The translations under genes were made by a program, and so were the position numbers. Below are positions 61,996 to 64,000 of a stretch of DNA of 64,000 bases, piece after piece. Source of the DNA: Campylorhamphus procurvoides (Eukaryota; Chordata; Aves; Passeriformes; Dendrocolaptidae); contig WBMV01003267.1 in NCBI GenBank assembly GCA_013396655.1, positions 1-64,000 on the forward strand. Reading direction: 5' to 3'. Position 1 is the stretch's first letter. Every line of letters starts with the position of its first letter. Below the pieces are notes generated by a model that had not been told where the DNA came from, did no database searches, and worked only from the letters and a program-made list of their open reading frames with translations.

Positions 61996-64000
61996 TGTAG
62001 CTGGCGGGATTCCTCACCCTGTTTGGTCCTTCACCCTGGGCACGGTGCCTCGAGCCTTCACCAGCCTTGGCAAACCCCAAGGTCAAGTGTTGGAAGCACC
62101 TCTCCTCAGAGCATATTTGCTGGGGAGCCTGCTTTAATTGATTGCTTTGAATAGAAAGAACAAAGCTGCTTGGGAGAAGTACTTGAGAAGCGAATGTAAG
62201 GCACAGGCAGCCTGCCTTCCTTAAGGATTTACTGCTGCTCTGGGTGGGTGTGTGGATGCGCCAGACTTCTTCCAACACCTCTGAGTAGGTGCCAGTCTGT
62301 CAGATTAGCTCAACTAAAATAAACCTTTCTCCCACTCCCTGCCTGCTATCAGCCCTTGAGAGGGAATTGCCTTTTAAAGCGTACTGGGGTGTTCGCTGGG
62401 CTTTTATTCTGCGGTTTTAAGCCAGTTTTGAAATGAGAAGAGAGGAGGTGAAAAATGTTGGCCGCTTTTAACACTGTCATTTAATGGTCTCATCCTTTGA
62501 GCCAGTGTATGTGCAGAGATGGCTTATCTTGAGCTGTCCTCTCCTTTCCTTGCCTGTTTTCCACGGGAGTGTCTCCTATTATGTTAAGCCAATAACCCTT
62601 TTTAATGGGTCAGTGTATAGTATTAATGAGCTTTTACACCATGGTTATAAATGTCACACGTTTCTTAGAGTAGGAGTGGGGAATAGAAAATATTGCCTCG
62701 ATCTGTTCTCTTCTTGCCAGCAGTAGATGTGTGAAACAGTTGATTAAAAACCCCCAGCTTTGATTACGCAGAGCCTTTTAGCCTTTGTCATTTAGAATGC
62801 AATCCCGAGGACTAAGCGTTGTGGTGCTGCCTTGAAAAGCACCTGCTTTAGGAAAATTGAAAATATGAAGTTGCCGTGAGACAGATGGGCCTGTAACAAG
62901 AGAATTTTGCAGGACAAACCTGCAAGCAAAAGTTGAGAGGTTTTATTTGTCTATGAACCCACGGAATGTTCTGAAGTGCTTGGCTGAGGTGAACCTTGTG
63001 GCAGTTTTGTCACTGCCCAAGAGGCAGCAGAATTAGTGCTGACAGAGGGATAAACGTGGCAGGCTTGGCTCGTACCAGGAGTGGCCAGGAAGACTTGACT
63101 GGGTGTCCAAGTCTCCATATGGATGGCACCTCTGAGGAAACACTTCAAAGAACCCAGAGAACAGCGCAGTGGGAAAGGGACATGGGCGGCTCATAAAGGG
63201 AGGTGGTGGCGGCTCTCCAAGGCTCCCAGTGTGCCTCCTTGACTGGCAGAGCTCTCCAGAAATGTTCTCCATCAGAGTTTATAGCACTCCATTTCCTCCA
63301 CAGCAGCCACTCCAGCACAGCCTCGCTGCTGCTAAGACAAGGTGGCCCAAGTGCTGTCACTTCCACTTCGTTTTCAGCCACAGTTATGATAGTAAACAAA
63401 GGGCTGTACAGCTGCAGTTTGGCTTTATCAAATGGCCCTATAATGCTGCAAAGAAGGGAAAGGGGAAGCTGAAGGCATTTGAAAGCAGCTTAATAAATTA
63501 GTATTAGTATTGTAATTTGCTTGGTCTCTGCTTTTGGGTTTTGAGTACTTAGCAAAAACTGCTTGTAAGACCTATTAATTTTACCGTAAGAATGATGATG
63601 CTGTATACAGAAAAATATCTGACCACACGCTTGTACCTTTATTTTAAAGGACAAAGACGGATGCAATTTAATTTAAAGGGAGAAATAATTTATTATTACA
63701 CATTATGCTTTCAAAGAAAACAGATAACACATGGATTTAGAGCACTAGTGTTCCCATTTGTACTGTGGCTGTGTATAAGATGTACTTTTGGGCGTTCAGG
63801 GTTAGTGTCATATAAAGAGCATGGCAAAGTAAATATCACAAATGTTGTGGTGTTAAACAGACAATCTGATGTGGACTTGCATGGATTTCAGTGTTTTTTA
63901 GCTGTTTTCTATCTGGTTTTTACATTTTACATTCCTTTGGCACATTGTGCTGATTCCTTCTATTGCTGCTACAGCTGAGCCAAGAATTACTTGTCTCCTT
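61996..64000 (+). other. MACROD2: MACROD2 intron, no gene recognised
   Basis: This is intron sequence to the end of the window. No MACROD2 exon and no repeat was recognised. The open frame at 63592-63978 (128 codons, running to a stop near the window end) has no recognisable domain. Absence of the next exon means the intron exceeds 62.7 kb. Confidence 0.7.

Noticed and set aside
61781..62278. 165-codon open frame on the minus strand
   Set aside because: It runs antisense through the end of the ancient CR1 remnant and beyond, and shows no protein family features.
63592..63978. 128-codon open frame with hydrophobic C-terminal part, considered as a possible membrane protein or exon
   Set aside because: It has no known match and no convincing splice sites or upstream promoter. 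Its composition is typical of AT-rich chance ORFs.
1264..64000. A nested FLRT3 gene, expected inside a MACROD2 intron in mammals
   Set aside because: FLRT3 has a single large coding exon of about 650 codons, and no open frame near that length exists in the window.
1264..64000. The next MACROD2 exon (GGGGVDGCIHRAAG part of the macro domain)
   Set aside because: No translated segment on the + strand carries this glycine-rich loop, so the exon must lie beyond the window.
1..64000. CRISPR arrays, operons, tRNA or rRNA genes
   Set aside because: No regularly spaced repeats, prokaryotic gene layout, tRNA box B (GGTTCGAATCC-like) or rRNA sequence was seen by eye on either strand.

Overview
The window looks like bird nuclear DNA: one small coding exon lies in about 63 kb of AT-rich, intron-like sequence. 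The bird assignment rests on several CR1 LINE fragments with the typical avian 3' end (GGTTGGAAGGGACC on one strand, octamer tails of the ATTCTGTG type) and on low repeat content. There are no operons, bacterial-type genes, CRISPR arrays or recognisable RNA genes. None of the open reading frames (the longest is 174 codons) resembles a known protein, apart from stretches lying inside CR1 copies.

The one gene is MACROD2, on the + strand. Its exon at 1156-1263 encodes the end of the N-terminal linker and the first strands of the macro domain (KVSLYRGDITLLEVDAIVNA). The exon has clean AG and GT splice borders and phase 1 at both ends. Bases 1-1155 are the end of the preceding intron. Bases 1264-64000 are the start of the next intron, and the following exon (ANASLLGGGGVDG...) was not found. 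This fits MACROD2 in other vertebrates, where introns of hundreds of kilobases are known. FLRT3, which lies inside a MACROD2 intron in mammals, is not in this window.

Inside the long intron there are CR1 fragments on the + strand (8326-8486, 18913-19210, 28713-29261) and on the - strand (33512-33597, 35705-35842, 50264-50726). A much older, decayed CR1-type remnant lies at 61474-61995. A short LTR-like insertion at 27542-27736 is flanked by perfect 6-bp direct repeats and ends at the only ambiguous base in the window. Together the recognised mobile elements cover roughly 2.4 kb, under 4 percent.

The most interesting non-coding signals are a CpG-rich patch at 16425-16745 with a perfect 14-bp palindromic RFX X-box (GTTGCCCGGGCAAC), the LTR-like insertion, a tandem/palindromic dyad at 20422-20463, and several stretches dense in homeodomain cores that could be conserved enhancers. 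No undescribed system can be supported from the sequence. The regulatory candidates are inferences that need alignment or chromatin data.
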